Source: Bradyrhizobium erythrophlei (GTDB lineage: Bacteria > Pseudomonadota > Alphaproteobacteria > Rhizobiales > Xanthobacteraceae). From it: a stretch of DNA of 64,000 nucleotides. Positions 1 to 7,821 of this stretch are shown here, in pieces (position 1 is the first letter of the stretch; each line of letters starts with the position of its first letter). The DNA is taken from contig NZ_LT670817.1 in assembly GCF_900129425.1 (NCBI RefSeq), positions 5,394,001 through 5,458,000 on the forward strand, in the 5' to 3' direction. The translations under genes were made by a program, and so were the position numbers. A model generated the notes under the pieces. It did not search any database and was not told the origin of the DNA. It saw only the letters and a list, made by a program, of their open reading frames with translations.

Positions 1-1201
1 ACGCCGCTGGTGCTGAGATAATCAGCAGATTTGGGTTCGACGTGAAGTCGAAAATAGGGGCCGCAGGCCCTGTGCCAACCGCAAGCGTTGGATTGGCCGT
101 AGCATTGACTGCACTAACGGTCCCCTGCACGATGGCGCTGTCAACGTAAGCGCCACTGCTCAGAACCGATACGGGGCTTGTGTCGGCGCACGTCAGCGCA
201 TCGCTGGTGTTAGTGATCGTGCCTACCTGATAAGCCAGCGGGAAATAATTGGTGGTGTTGTAACATATATAGCTCGCTGGCATGCGGTTGGCGAAGTCAC
301 ACTCATAGCTGCCCTGCACGCCGCTCGTATCCATGAAACGCAGCCAGCCGCGCTGCGACATTGGCGCGCTCGCGTGATTCATCAGATATTTGTACTGGTC
401 CCGCAACGTCGGATCATTGATCTGACCGGCAAGAACAGCCGTCTCGTTCGCCGCCGTGCAGACCACCAGATTGGTGAATCCCGAAAGCGTTCCGGTATTC
501 AGAATAGAAAGCGTTGGCCCCGTGTTTAAAAGGGCCGCTTCTGTCTGTACACTGGGGCCTCCTGTCCCCGTCACGGTCGGGTTGACTACGCCTGTCGATC
601 CGTTGAGCGTGAATTGCGTGCCGCTGACGTTCGTAATCGTCCATGATCCGTCCGAGTTTGGACCGTTGACGAGATTAGAGCTGCATCCAACCGAAAACGA
701 TACTTGCGATCCGGTGTCTAAGCCCGAACCGAATGCAATATTTAGGGTTGTCGTGATCGTTACGAGTGAGCCGTTGCCACCACTGACGGATGCAACGAGC
801 GCACCAAACTTGAAGACGACGCGTGGGTTTGTTCCGAGGGCCGCCTGAATCGTTGTATTGGTTGTGGTGCTACCCTTGCCGCCAACGTTACCAGAGCCCG
901 CGACGAATTGCGCTCCGCTATAGATGATCGCGGGCATTCCACCCCATTGGGTGTCAGCCGCGCCAGAATAACTCCAGACAAACTGCCCGTAATATGCAGC
1001 GGGAAACGACCCCTGTGCTGATATCGCGGAGGATGGTGTTGAGGTTGGATAGCCATTTGAATCGGCGATACTAGCCGGTACGTTGAATGAAAAGCCCTTG
1101 GCGAGATTAGCCCATCCGCTGCCGGTTAGAGCGTTGATCGTGACGCGGTTGTTGTTGCCGAGCGACGCAAACGACGCGAATGAAAGAAGCCCGATCGTCA
1201 T
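1..1201 (-). CDS. Phage-type virion protein, 5' part only (runs off the left edge)
   Basis: I translated the minus strand from ATG at 1201 (MTIGLLSFASFASLGNNNR) and found 400 codons with no stop before base 1, so the gene continues outside the window. The product is rich in Ser, Thr, Gly, Asn and Ala with alternating hydrophobic residues, as in beta-rich tail or appendage proteins. Its start follows the previous stop by one base (TAATATG), so it is probably translationally coupled as the most downstream visible gene of the leftward row 3378-1. No enzyme motif was recognised. The virion role is inferred from composition and neighbours only. Confidence 0.7.
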   Translation of the reverse strand, partial: MTIGLLSFASFASLGNNNRVTINALTGSGWANLAKGFSFNVPASIADSNGYPTSTPSSAISAQGSFPAAYYGQFVWSYSGAADTQWGGMPAIIYSGAQFVAGSGNVGGKGSTTTNTTIQAALGTNPRVVFKFGALVASVSGGNGSLVTITTTLNIAFGSGLDTGSQVSFSVGCSSNLVNGPNSDGSWTITNVSGTQFTLNGSTGVVNPTVTGTGGPSVQTEAALLNTGPTLSILNTGTLSGFTNLVVCTAANETAVLAGQINDPTLRDQYKYLMNHASAPMSQRGWLRFMDTSGVQGSYECDFANRMPASYICYNTTNYFPLAYQVGTITNTSDALTCADTSPVSVLSSGAYVDSAIVQGTVSAVNATANPTLAVGTGPAAPIFDFTSNPNLLIISAPAA

Positions 1202-1202
1202 A

Positions 1203-1892
1203 TTATCGCCAAGCCGCAACAGCCAAGCCACCCGCCTGAAGCGTTGTCCAGTTCGATGTCACTGGTCCAGTCGCCGTTGAAACGATCGGTGAGAGATGGC
1301 CTGAATATTCCTTGTTGCCAGAGCCTCCCAACGCATCCGTCGTAAACCCGGAAATCGCGGTGCCAGAACCGCCAGCAGCCCCCGCTAGACTATTTGTCGC
1401 AATAACAAAGCCTCCTGCGGTCTCCGTAAATGATCCGGTCGTGATCGAGGCACCGCTTGCCGTCGTACCTTGAGCCGTGGATGGAGTCGTGGAGACAAGT
1501 AGTGCATCATCTACCGTGTAAGCGGAGATCACAACCGTAGCAAAGAATGTACCCGCTGCTGTGACGACGACATCTGCTGTGGTCCCGGTTGGCACGTCTG
1601 CCGAAGCAATGGCTACACCTTCGTTTGTATTTTCGAGCACATGAATCGTTGCAGTAATAGTGCCGTTGATAACGACGCTAGTCAGGCCGCCAGTGAACGT
1701 ATTCCCGCTCACAAGTATAGCCATGATAATTCGGCGCGTCGTAAACCCGGACGCTGGCCCGATGTTCATGCTGGTGAACGTCGAAGTGTTGGTGGAATTA
1801 GTTCCGGCCGTCCATTGAAGAAATGTCAGAACTGGAGGACCGGGCAGTCCCGCCGCCGCATACGCTCCCGCGCCTGTCGTTAAAAGCGGCAT
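1203..1892 (-). CDS. Phage-type structural protein, 229 aa
   Basis: Unrecognised protein of low complexity, dominated by Thr, Ser, Gly, Ala and Val, with repeated beta-strand-like stretches (VVINGTITATIHV, ADVVVTAAGTFFATVVI) and a hydrophobic end (GGLAVAAWR). It lies between two similar genes, each joined to the next by TAATATG. It has no signal peptide and no catalytic motif. Composition and the packed leftward operon suggest a tail-appendage or decoration protein. The function is an inference. Confidence 0.6.
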   Translation of the reverse strand: MPLLTTGAGAYAAAGLPGPPVLTFLQWTAGTNSTNTSTFTSMNIGPASGFTTRRIIMAILVSGNTFTGGLTSVVINGTITATIHVLENTNEGVAIASADVPTGTTADVVVTAAGTFFATVVISAYTVDDALLVSTTPSTAQGTTASGASITTGSFTETAGGFVIATNSLAGAAGGSGTAISGFTTDALGGSGNKEYSGHLSPIVSTATGPVTSNWTTLQAGGLAVAAWR

Positions 1893-1893
1893 A

Positions 1894-2577
1894 TTAAGCA
1901 GCCTTAAAGCCGTTAGCGGACGCCTTGGTGTTCGCTCCGGTCGTTACGTTAGCGCAAAACAGCGCCGTGTTTGCTGTCGGTTGCCGCAGCGGCGGATTGA
2001 ATGTGATCGTCGCGCCGCCGTAGTTCGCCGCGGCCGGGATGGTGTAAAACGCCGTCCCGCCCGATCCGTCCTGAAGAACGATGTCAGTGCCCTGCGTGGC
2101 GTGGGCGTTGGAAGCCGTCACTTGCGTGATCATGTTGTGCAAGCCGGCGCCTGGCGCGGCGAGTAGAGACGTAGATGTCGTGCCCGTCATCGCGGTCGTA
2201 ATCGCGCCCTGCACGAGGTTTGCAGCCGCCGCGAGTTGTGTAGTCAACGCGCTCTGATCGCTCGCGAAGGCTACCGGCGCACTCGCCGCCATCACGGCTT
2301 GACCGTTCGCGTTCGCGTTTGTGATAACGACATTGATGCCGGCCGCGAGCAGCTTCACCAAGCCTCGCAGGAAGGCGGTAACAGAGCCCGCGGCATCGGT
2401 GACGACCGCAGCATCCGCCGTGGTTCCCAGGACTTCGGCCCCGGTGCTGTCAACAAGGGTCTGTTCAGGGACATTTGGTCCCGCGCCCGTTCCGCTCGTA
2501 TCGTTCTGGCGAATGCCGCCTGGGATCGTCGTGCCCGCTCCGTCTTTCGCTGCGACGGCAACATTGTGCAGTGTCAT
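1894..2577 (-). CDS. Phage-associated hypothetical protein, 227 aa
   Basis: Starts MTLHNVAVAAKDGAGTTIPG and contains a PVAFASDQSA stretch. Similar 'P-V-(I/F)-A-S-D-Q-S' stretches are familiar from proteins in tail-fibre regions of phages and prophages. The centre is Ala-rich (LAAAANLVQGAITTAM) and the C-terminal third looks like a beta domain (FYTIPAAANYGGATITFNPPLRQP). A GAGG Shine-Dalgarno overlaps the upstream stop codon. It is the middle gene of the leftward row. A structural role is likely but not proven. Confidence 0.6.
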   Translation of the reverse strand: MTLHNVAVAAKDGAGTTIPGGIRQNDTSGTGAGPNVPEQTLVDSTGAEVLGTTADAAVVTDAAGSVTAFLRGLVKLLAAGINVVITNANANGQAVMAASAPVAFASDQSALTTQLAAAANLVQGAITTAMTGTTSTSLLAAPGAGLHNMITQVTASNAHATQGTDIVLQDGSGGTAFYTIPAAANYGGATITFNPPLRQPTANTALFCANVTTGANTKASANGFKAA

Positions 2578-2587
2578 GTTCTAGCCC

Positions 2588-2974
2588 TCAAAGTCCGAGA
2601 ATGTAAGTGTTACGGAAGTCAGACATATCCATTGCGAGCGCGACGGGGCCACCTGTTGGCGTTACCGTGATAAGGAATGGCTGCGTTATGGAAGATCCGG
2701 CGCCATTATTGGCGTTGATGGAAATGGCATCCGAACCTGCGCTCAAGGCCGCAGCTACGTTCAAATTAGAACCGGAAATGGCGAATAGGCCGCCAGGATT
2801 GCTTGCGAGTGTGAAGGTATAAGTCCCAGTACCATGAAGGACCGAAAGCGTACCGACTGTGGTGCCAATCGTAGCTGCGCTAGAAACGGTGGATGACGAC
2901 AGGGAAATGCGCGGCCCCCCACCGCCGATCGAGCCAGCGCGGCTAAACCCAGATCCTAATTTTCCGAATGCCAT
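2588..2974 (-). CDS. Cadherin/Ig-like repeat protein, phage appendage type, 128 aa
   Basis: The segment at about residues 30-110 reads like one cadherin-type bacterial Ig-like repeat: GTTVGTLSV, then TYTFTLASNPGGLFAISGSNLNVAAALSAGSDAIS-like order, then ITQPFLITVTP. The N-terminus is Gly/Ser-rich. Such single repeats are common in phage tail and baseplate accessory proteins. It starts two bases after the upstream stop (TGATCATG), so it belongs to the same operon. Binding target unknown. Confidence 0.6.
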   Translation of the reverse strand: MAFGKLGSGFSRAGSIGGGGPRISLSSSTVSSAATIGTTVGTLSVLHGTGTYTFTLASNPGGLFAISGSNLNVAAALSAGSDAISINANNGAGSSITQPFLITVTPTGGPVALAMDMSDFRNTYILGL

Positions 2975-2976
2975 GA

Positions 2977-3378
2977 TCAGGGATTCGAGATGACGGAGAT
3001 TTTCAGGCCGCTGTTTTCAACAACGCCGAAATATTCCGGCGTAAGCGCTGGCAACATCTTGTTGGCATTTGTCGCAGTTGGATTGGTGCCAAATTTGATT
3101 GAGCACTGCACATCGCTGATAACGCGAACAAATATGGTTCCTGCATTGAGCGTCGCGGAGGAGGCTACGCCGCTGCTAAAGTCCACGGGTGCCTGATCAA
3201 CAATAACTGGCTCATTAGCTATCTGTGCCGTAGTGCCGTGGGCGTTACCGACCGTATTGTATTCCGAGATATACAGTTTCGACATGAATGGGATCCATGA
3301 CGTCCGGCCCGGAAAGACCCGACGCGGCAAAGGGTGATCAAAGATCGCCGGACGCCATGGATTGAGAATTTGGGGCAT
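2977..3378 (-). CDS. Phage-type structural protein, first visible gene of the leftward row
   Basis: 133 aa from ATG at 3378. An internal ATG at 3285 (MSKLYISEYNTVG) is an equally good or better start and would give about 102 aa. The core (QAPVDFSSGVASSATLNAGT, then VRVISDVQCSIKFGTNPTATNANKMLPA) is a beta-rich domain of a kind often encoded next to phage appendage genes, with an ending like GLKISVIS. No catalytic residues are recognisable. Neither start has a strong ribosome site. Confidence 0.55.
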   Translation of the reverse strand: MPQILNPWRPAIFDHPLPRRVFPGRTSWIPFMSKLYISEYNTVGNAHGTTAQIANEPVIVDQAPVDFSSGVASSATLNAGTIFVRVISDVQCSIKFGTNPTATNANKMLPALTPEYFGVVENSGLKISVISNP

Positions 3379-3541
3379 CCGCGTCGCTCGCTTTCCGGGC
3401 GAACAATGCGGGCATCATGGAAGCATCGTTGAATAGCCGCTATATCACGGCTGCGGATGTTGCGGAGATTGTTGAAGTTGCGAAGATTGTTGAGGCGGTC
3501 GAGAGCCGGCCTTCATCGTTTGGATAACGCCCGCGCGCCAG

Positions 3542-3727
3542 CTAGCCGCGCCGTTGAGCGAACATTGCGGCGCCGATGAATCCTGCTAAACAGGCAGCCA
3601 TTCCCAACGCGTCAATCTGGATAGCGTGGCGCGGCACACCCAGCACGACATGCGCCAGATAGGCGCCCACGAAGGCGATGAGGGCTGCGCCGATAAATGC
3701 GGTACCGTGAAGGGCGACATATTTCAT
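3542..3727 (-). CDS. Small two-helix membrane protein, 61 aa
   Basis: MKYVALHGTAFIGAALIAFVGAYLAHVV forms one hydrophobic helix, and ALGMAACLAGFIGAAMFA a second, followed by a basic tail QRRG. A holin-like role is conceivable next to virion genes, but nothing beyond size and topology supports that. Unrecognised family. Confidence 0.4.
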   Translation of the reverse strand: MKYVALHGTAFIGAALIAFVGAYLAHVVLGVPRHAIQIDALGMAACLAGFIGAAMFAQRRG

Positions 3728-3866
3728 TGATTAAATATGCATCTATGGGATACGAAGACAATAGGAATGATTTGCCCTGGCGCCCAGAAGCAACCCACCG
3801 GGCTTGTAGAGCTAGGCCTGAAGGTGGAGTGAAAATATAGATAGTGGCGTTTCTTGGAGAGCGTTT

Positions 3867-4097
3867 ATGGCAATCGAAAATTTAAGAGACGAAAATCTTC
3901 TGCGCTTTTATGACGGCATCCGCGAACAAGTCGAAGCTGACCGGAACTTCCGACACAAATTCATGACCGGATCTTCTGTGAAACAGAACGCAGCGGCTTT
4001 GCGCGAAGAAATAATTAAACGGCGATTACATCACGCGCCTATTGAGTGGGTAGAGATCGGCGACGGCTTAGAGCTGGGGCTGAAGGTGAAGAAATGA
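3867..4097 (+). CDS. Small hypothetical protein, 76 aa, first of a three-gene operon
   Basis: MAIENLRDENLLRFYDGIREQVEADRNFRHKF is a charged, helical soluble protein with no recognised family. A GGAGAG ribosome site stands about 6 bases before ATG 3867. Its stop overlaps the next start (ATGA at 4094-4097), which supports it as a real cistron. It transcribes away from the virion row. Confidence 0.55.
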   Translation: MAIENLRDENLLRFYDGIREQVEADRNFRHKFMTGSSVKQNAAALREEIIKRRLHHAPIEWVEIGDGLELGLKVKK

Positions 4098-4318
4098 CGA
4101 AGATACCGGGCGAAATTGAACCGTCCAAGCCGATAACCTCGGCCGAGCGCGAAGCGCGTAAGGCATTTCGCCGGGTCGATGCCGAGAAAGCGATGACTGA
4201 GCACGAGATCGCGCAGAAAGCATTTGCCAACAACCGAGAGAGGCTCAAGGCCGAACGGCTGGCGCGGGAGGCAACGGGCGCGGAGACGAAAGCTAAGCCC
4301 AAGGCGAAGGGGAAATGA
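4094..4318 (+). CDS. Small basic hypothetical protein, 74 aa
   Basis: The start at 4094 (MTKIPGEIEPSKPIT) is chosen because it overlaps the upstream stop as ATGA; a longer in-frame start at 4046 would run through the previous gene. The product is highly charged and helical (SAEREARKAFRRVDAEKAMTEHE) and ends in a Lys/Ala/Pro tail (TKAKPKAKGK), which suggests nucleic-acid contact. No known domain. It overlaps the next gene by ATGA at 4315-4318. Confidence 0.6.
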   Translation: MTKIPGEIEPSKPITSAEREARKAFRRVDAEKAMTEHEIAQKAFANNRERLKAERLAREATGAETKAKPKAKGK

Positions 4319-4563
4319 CGAGCCCAAGTCCAGCGGGCCGCCCTTGGACGCTTACCGACGACAATATGTTGCGCAAGCTAAAGGCTTCGGGAATGAATCA
4401 ACGGCTGATTGCTCAAAAGATGAAACACTCCATCGGAGCCATCCAATCGCGAATTTTCCTTTTTAAAAAAACCCTGAAAGCAGTCGGCACCCAAAGCCTG
4501 ATTTGCCACGCCCTCCGGGGGCGGCTTTCGCGCGTCCCTCCTTGCGGGCCGACCGCAGGTTGA
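4315..4563 (+). CDS. Short Myb/SANT-like or GcrA-like helix-turn-helix protein
   Basis: Residues 8-45 (GRPWTLTDDNMLRKLKASGM, then IAQKMKHSIGAIQSRI) match the pattern W-T-x-x-D-x-x-L-x-x-L...I-A-x-x-x-x-R/H-S-x-G-A-I-x-S-R. This is typical of short DNA-binding proteins of rhizobial mobile elements, similar to the GcrA N-terminus. The part after about residue 50 (SLICHALRGRLSRVPPCG) looks unlike folded protein, so the original C-terminus may have been altered by a frameshift. Probable regulator of the island. Last gene of the operon 3867-4563. Confidence 0.55.
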   Translation: MTSPSPAGRPWTLTDDNMLRKLKASGMNQRLIAQKMKHSIGAIQSRIFLFKKTLKAVGTQSLICHALRGRLSRVPPCGPTAG

Positions 4564-4723
4564 GCTTGGATATGTTTCTGCCGAGGGACAACGATGCGAC
4601 CTCCTCGAGAAGCCAAGCCCCTTTGGTTATGGGTCACGGTTGAACCGTTAAATTTTTAGTCTTTTTTGTAATTCAGTTTCAGATGATTCCTGCAATGCTG
4701 ATTACGTATTGGGAGGTCCAACC

Positions 4724-5023
4724 ATGAACTGCTACGAAGATCACGGATTGCCGCTCGTTCGACTAAAAGAACAGCGTCGCGAATTGGTTGCGGCACTAAT
4801 AGGACGGAAGGATCCGATATCGAATCTTGAGATTGCGGAGATTGCTGCGCTTCAGCAGGCAATTGCGGCTATGGAAGCCGTCGTTGGTGATCTAGATTCG
4901 CAAATCGAGTTCCCCGCGGCGACTAGGTCCGCTTCTGCTTTTGGCATTGGCAAGGGACGGGCCGTTGGGAACATGGGTTTTACTTTTGGTCGCCGCGCTG
5001 TACCGCCGCCGATGCACGTTTAG
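4724..5023 (+). CDS. Hypothetical coiled-coil protein, 99 aa
   Basis: ATG 4724 is preceded by GGGAGG at 4711-4716, a strong ribosome site, which fixes the start. The first 70 residues are helical with a leucine/isoleucine heptad pattern (LVRLKEQRRELVAALIG, then EIAEIAALQQAIAAMEAVV). The tail is Gly/Arg-rich (FGIGKGRAVGNMGFTFGRRAV). No known family. It is followed by a clear intrinsic terminator. Confidence 0.55.
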   Translation: MNCYEDHGLPLVRLKEQRRELVAALIGRKDPISNLEIAEIAALQQAIAAMEAVVGDLDSQIEFPAATRSASAFGIGKGRAVGNMGFTFGRRAVPPPMHV

Positions 5024-5052
5024 ACTTGCGGCCGGCAAAGAAAACGATACAG

Positions 5053-5079
5053 AGACCGCCTTCGGGCGGTCTTTTTTTT
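5053..5079 (+). terminator. Intrinsic terminator after the 4724-5023 gene
   Basis: Perfect 8-bp stem AGACCGCC / GGCGGTCT with a TTCG tetraloop, followed by an eight-T run. It ends the rightward transcript 30 bases after the stop codon and reaches the 3' end of the convergent gene 5078-5395. Confidence 0.9.
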
Positions 5080-5395
5080 ACTGACACCACGCCCGCACTC
5101 TGGCTTGCCATCCAGGCCGCGCATCCGGCGCGAAAGCATCAACTTCGGTGCAATCGCTTAGGGGAATAGGATTGTCGAAATATCTATTGTCCTTGTCTGC
5201 CGCGCTCGGCGGAAAACCTTCATTGTGGCTGCCGCGCCCGTCAACTCGCGGATTGCTTTGCCCGTTGTATTGGCCGCTATATTGACCGCTGTACTGCCCA
5301 GAATAGAAGCCGTCCTGCTGACGACCAACGCTTTGAGCCGAAACCGGCATGGACGATCCCACGAAAATTAGAAACGCTAGCGTCACTTTGTTCAT
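5078..5395 (-). CDS. Exported hypothetical protein with a Ser-Gly-Gln-Tyr repeat
   Basis: The start at 5395 (MNKVTLAFLIFVGSSMPVSA-Q) gives a clean Sec signal peptide with cleavage near residue 20. The mature part opens with three to four tandem SGQY/NGQ units (residues about 31-46), then a polar region and two cysteines near the end (SDC, AWC-Q) that could form a disulfide. 105 aa. No known domain. The convergent terminator at 5053-5079 lies at its 3' end. Confidence 0.55.
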   Translation of the reverse strand: MNKVTLAFLIFVGSSMPVSAQSVGRQQDGFYSGQYSGQYSGQYNGQSNPRVDGRGSHNEGFPPSAADKDNRYFDNPIPLSDCTEVDAFAPDARPGWQARVRAWCQ

Positions 5396-5476
5396 GTTTG
5401 TGCTCCGCTGGCCCTTCGCAGAAACGGGCACATCGGGCGGAAGTTCCGGCGCCGAGCGCAATCAATGGACCAAGAG

Positions 5477-6079
5477 TCAACCCTCTATCTTTCGCGCGGG
5501 AGTGCCACGGTCAGAGGATAGAGTCTTGAATTTCCTTCGGCGCCACTCGCTTGCGACAATGACGGTGCTGATGCCGCCCATTTCTAAAACCCAATTCCAA
5601 CGCAGTCCCAGAACTGTCTCACCGATAAACCTGTCGATATGGTGAAACGATGCCGCCCGGATCAAGACGAACGCCAGAATCGTTGTTGTGCCAACGAGAG
5701 CGAGCCATGTTGGCGCGGGAGATTTCCTGGCGAAGGTTAGCAACACGCAGATTATCAAAATACAGGCTGCGGCCACGCCCATAATGAACCAAACTTGGAC
5801 TATCCGACGCTCGTTGTACCAGCCTTGATGGTCCGCGACGACGCGACCGAACTCGGTCAGTGCCGTTTGAAGGTCAAGCTGTTTGTTGATTCCGAGAGCG
5901 ACAAACAGAAACGAGATCGCGCGCCATGCGTATTTTTCGCTAACTACAAATCCCTCTTTTACGCGCACAATATTCGCAGTCTTCGACGTACTCACCACTG
6001 CTAGGATATAGAGAAACACCGTTACCCAACCTCCTAGGGATGGATCCCCGATTCCTGGACTCCAATTGAATTGGTGCAT
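5477..6079 (-). CDS. Multi-pass membrane protein, 200 aa, unknown family
   Basis: At least four hydrophobic segments are visible: residues about 16-32 (WVTVFLYILAVV), 50-63, 92-116 (VWFIMGVAAACILIICVLL) and 124-142 (LALVGTTTILAFVLI). The C-terminus is basic and probably cytoplasmic (EWRRRKFKTLSSDRGTPARK). The gene is less GC-rich than the core genes further right, which fits imported DNA. No transport or enzyme motif was recognised. Confidence 0.55.
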   Translation of the reverse strand: MHQFNWSPGIGDPSLGGWVTVFLYILAVVSTSKTANIVRVKEGFVVSEKYAWRAISFLFVALGINKQLDLQTALTEFGRVVADHQGWYNERRIVQVWFIMGVAAACILIICVLLTFARKSPAPTWLALVGTTTILAFVLIRAASFHHIDRFIGETVLGLRWNWVLEMGGISTVIVASEWRRRKFKTLSSDRGTPARKIEG

Positions 6080-6207
6080 TAAAATATAGCTCTGACCAGA
6101 ACTAGGAAGGGGTAGCTGTACGGCTTTCAGAGAGTAAAGGCAGCATATTTCGCGCGGCGGCGATTGTCGCGCCGGGATTGGCTTCGCTCAACCATAAGAA
6201 GGGGTCG

Positions 6208-6573
6208 CTAGCCTGCGGACTTGGTGATGGCCGCGAATCCCAGCGCAGCCCGCCTGAAATACAGCGTAACCAACTCGCTCTCCCGATCTCCGGCGTGATA
6301 AGCCCGCAAGGCCTTCGTATCGCCATCCAGAAACATGGCGAGAGCTACCTTGCTGACGGACCACGTCCCGCCGCCAACCCTCCGGCCGAGCCCGTGGACT
6401 TCACACCAGGCACGAAGCGTCGTTTCCGATTTGCCGGCAATGGTGGCAGCCGTTTTCAGGCTGATGCATTCCCGCTTATCGAAGGGTGAGAGGATCTTCC
6501 TGTCGTCCGCAAAAGCAGCTCTTAACGGCGTCACGCTTGCAATCGTCAAATTCCGATCAGTCTCCGGAGCCAT
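6208..6573 (-). CDS. Helix-turn-helix DNA-binding protein, 121 aa
   Basis: ATG 6573 (MAPETDRN) is chosen because GGAGG stands 5 bases upstream. Residues about 40-80 (CISLKTAATIAGKSETTLRAWC, then GRRVGGGTWSVSKVALAMFL) have the layout of an excisionase/MerR-like winged helix: helix-turn-helix, then a Gly-rich wing. It overlaps the upstream gene by 17 bases, so the two form an operon. Likely a regulator of the element; the target is unknown. Confidence 0.65.
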   Translation of the reverse strand: MAPETDRNLTIASVTPLRAAFADDRKILSPFDKRECISLKTAATIAGKSETTLRAWCEVHGLGRRVGGGTWSVSKVALAMFLDGDTKALRAYHAGDRESELVTLYFRRAALGFAAITKSAG

Positions 6574-6793
6574 GCGAACCTCCGGCAGTTGCAACAGTGG
6601 CCGTTAGTTCTGGGCAGGCCGGATCAATGCCGTCCGCCTTGAGGCGTTCGATGACGCTGCGGCGCACATACTCGCTTGCAGTCATCAAGCTTTGTGCCGC
6701 GGCCTTCTCGATCGCTACGGGGAGGGTTTTGGGGCACCGGATTTGCAGATTGCCGGTGAAATGATTTTCAGGCTTTCGAAGGGCGATGCCCAT
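6557..6793 (-). CDS. Ribbon-helix-helix (Arc/CopG-like) protein, 78 aa
   Basis: Residues about 16-50 (LQIRCPKTLPVAIEKAAAQSLMTASEYVRRSV) show a short strand, then helix A, a turn and helix B with the S-x-x-E-Y-V-R-R pattern of ribbon-helix-helix repressors. A GGAG site lies 7 bases before ATG 6793. It is the first gene of the leftward pair with 6208-6573. It could be a TA antitoxin or an element repressor, but no toxin gene adjoins it, so a repressor is more likely. Confidence 0.65.
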   Translation of the reverse strand: MGIALRKPENHFTGNLQIRCPKTLPVAIEKAAAQSLMTASEYVRRSVIERLKADGIDPACPELTATVATAGGSHGSGD

Positions 6794-6964
6794 TTGCTAG
6801 CTCCGCGAAGTCGAACCGCGCGGAACCCAAACCGCGAAAGGGGTAAGACTTGCTGCGGTCGCCCCGACATGCGGGCAAATCAGCTAGTGGGGACAATGTA
6901 ATCGCACTGTGCTGGGAAATCAAGGATATCGTGATGTCACGTTAGCGAGCTATCGGAATAGCGT

Positions 6965-7471
6965 CTAATCACCGTCGCTGCACGCCTGCGGGCGGCCACC
7001 GGATCGAATGCAAGCGCGATAAGCCCAAGGCTCGATATAGCTTCCGGCGAACATGCCGGCGCCCTTCCCCGCTGCCTTTACCTGATCCGCCGCATAAGTC
7101 CCGCGCGAATACTTAGGCCAATCCAGCGCCAGCCCGCCCCCTACAAGCCACCGCGCCAGATCAACATCTGACACTGAGCACACCGCCACAACGCGCCGAT
7201 AGCGATCTGTGGCCCGTGGCGAGCACGTTACAGCACGCCCGCCGATGTAGTCGGCAAGGCCGTTCGCTGCCGCTGACCCGCACCGGAATAACAGGCTGTC
7301 CGCACCGCGGCAGAGTTGCGCACTTTCGGGTGCGTCAATTCCCCAAAGTCGAATGCGCTGGCCGTGGATCTCGATGGTGTCGCCATCGATGACGCTCGCT
7401 TGTCCGATGATGTCCTGGGCCGCCGCGGGCGAGGTCAGAACGAGCAGTACAGCGAACGCAATCGGCTTCAT
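6965..7471 (-). CDS. Secreted thermonuclease (staphylococcal nuclease-like)
   Basis: 168 aa. Residues 1-18 form a Sec signal peptide (MKPIAFAVLLVLTSPAAA). The SNase fold follows: Asp29/Asp31 in VIDGDT for calcium, Arg41 in IRLWGIDAPE, Glu49, and Arg92/93 in DRYRRVVA, so all catalytic positions seem present. It should cut DNA and RNA in the periplasm or outside the cell. Five extra cysteines may give disulfides. Its start overlaps the XRE gene stop (7468-7471), so both are one leftward transcript. Co-expression with a repressor and with Tat-exported neighbours is unusual. Confidence 0.85.
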   Translation of the reverse strand: MKPIAFAVLLVLTSPAAAQDIIGQASVIDGDTIEIHGQRIRLWGIDAPESAQLCRGADSLLFRCGSAAANGLADYIGGRAVTCSPRATDRYRRVVAVCSVSDVDLARWLVGGGLALDWPKYSRGTYAADQVKAAGKGAGMFAGSYIEPWAYRACIRSGGRPQACSDGD

Positions 7472-7704
7472 TTTGCTTTGAGCCGGACGCCCGGTTGCCC
7501 GTGGTTCAAAATCTCTACGCCCGCCGCGTCCAGCGCGTCCATTACCGCCTTGATGGTATCGAGCCCGCTTCCGAGCGTTGCCGATTCCTTGCCCTCCATT
7601 GCTGAAATCGTCGTGACGTTGATCTTGGCAGCTTTGGCGAGCTGGGTTTGGCTAAGCCCCGCGAGGGCTCTAGCCGCCTTCAATTGGTTTCCGGTCGTAA
7701 GCAT
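7468..7704 (-). CDS. XRE-family transcriptional regulator
   Basis: 78 aa from ATG 7704 (MLTTGNQLKAARAL); a start at 7719 (MGVTNM...) is also possible. Residues 5-60 are a Cro/C1 helix-turn-helix: ARALAGLSQTQLAKAAKIN, then VTTISAMEG. The C-terminal stretch (TIKAVMDALDAAGVEIL) is the usual dimer helix of short XRE proteins that resemble antitoxins or phage repressors. Palindromic operators fill the divergent promoter space (7734-7812), so it probably represses itself, the nuclease gene and the rightward operon 7822-9744. Confidence 0.8.
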   Translation of the reverse strand: MLTTGNQLKAARALAGLSQTQLAKAAKINVTTISAMEGKESATLGSGLDTIKAVMDALDAAGVEILNHGQPGVRLKAK

Positions 7705-7733
7705 ATTAGTGACACCCATTATCTAAACTATGA

Positions 7734-7812
7734 TACCCGAAAATATATTGGGTAGACCCGTTGACCGCAAGGCCCCAATATGATTTATGGTTAACCCAAG
7801 ATCAAATTGGGT
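7734..7812. promoter_or_regulatory. Divergent promoter with two ACCC/GGGT palindromic operators
   Basis: Two inverted repeats share the same half-site: TACCC-N11-GGGTA at 7734-7754 and ACCCAA-N7-TTGGGT at 7794-7812. A further ACCCATTAT half-site lies at 7715-7723, next to the repressor start. A weak promoter (TTGACC at 7761-7766, TTTATG-like box 17-18 bases on) would start rightward RNA inside the second palindrome. The arrangement fits repression by the XRE protein encoded at 7468-7704. Binding is inferred. Confidence 0.6.
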
Positions 7813-7821
7813 GCAGCCGAT

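Noticed and set aside
456..848. Rightward open frame of 130 codons
   Set aside because: It is antisense to the partial virion gene, which is open for 400 codons on the other strand with sensible protein composition.
3417..3527. Rightward ORF of 36 codons (MEASLNSRYITAADVAEIVE...)
   Set aside because: No ribosome site, no neighbour overlap and no recognisable family; too short to support, although the composition is not impossible.
6102..6326. Leftward open frame of 74 codons overlapping the 3' part of the helix-turn-helix gene
   Set aside because: The helix-turn-helix gene has a strong ribosome site and a recognisable domain; this frame has neither.
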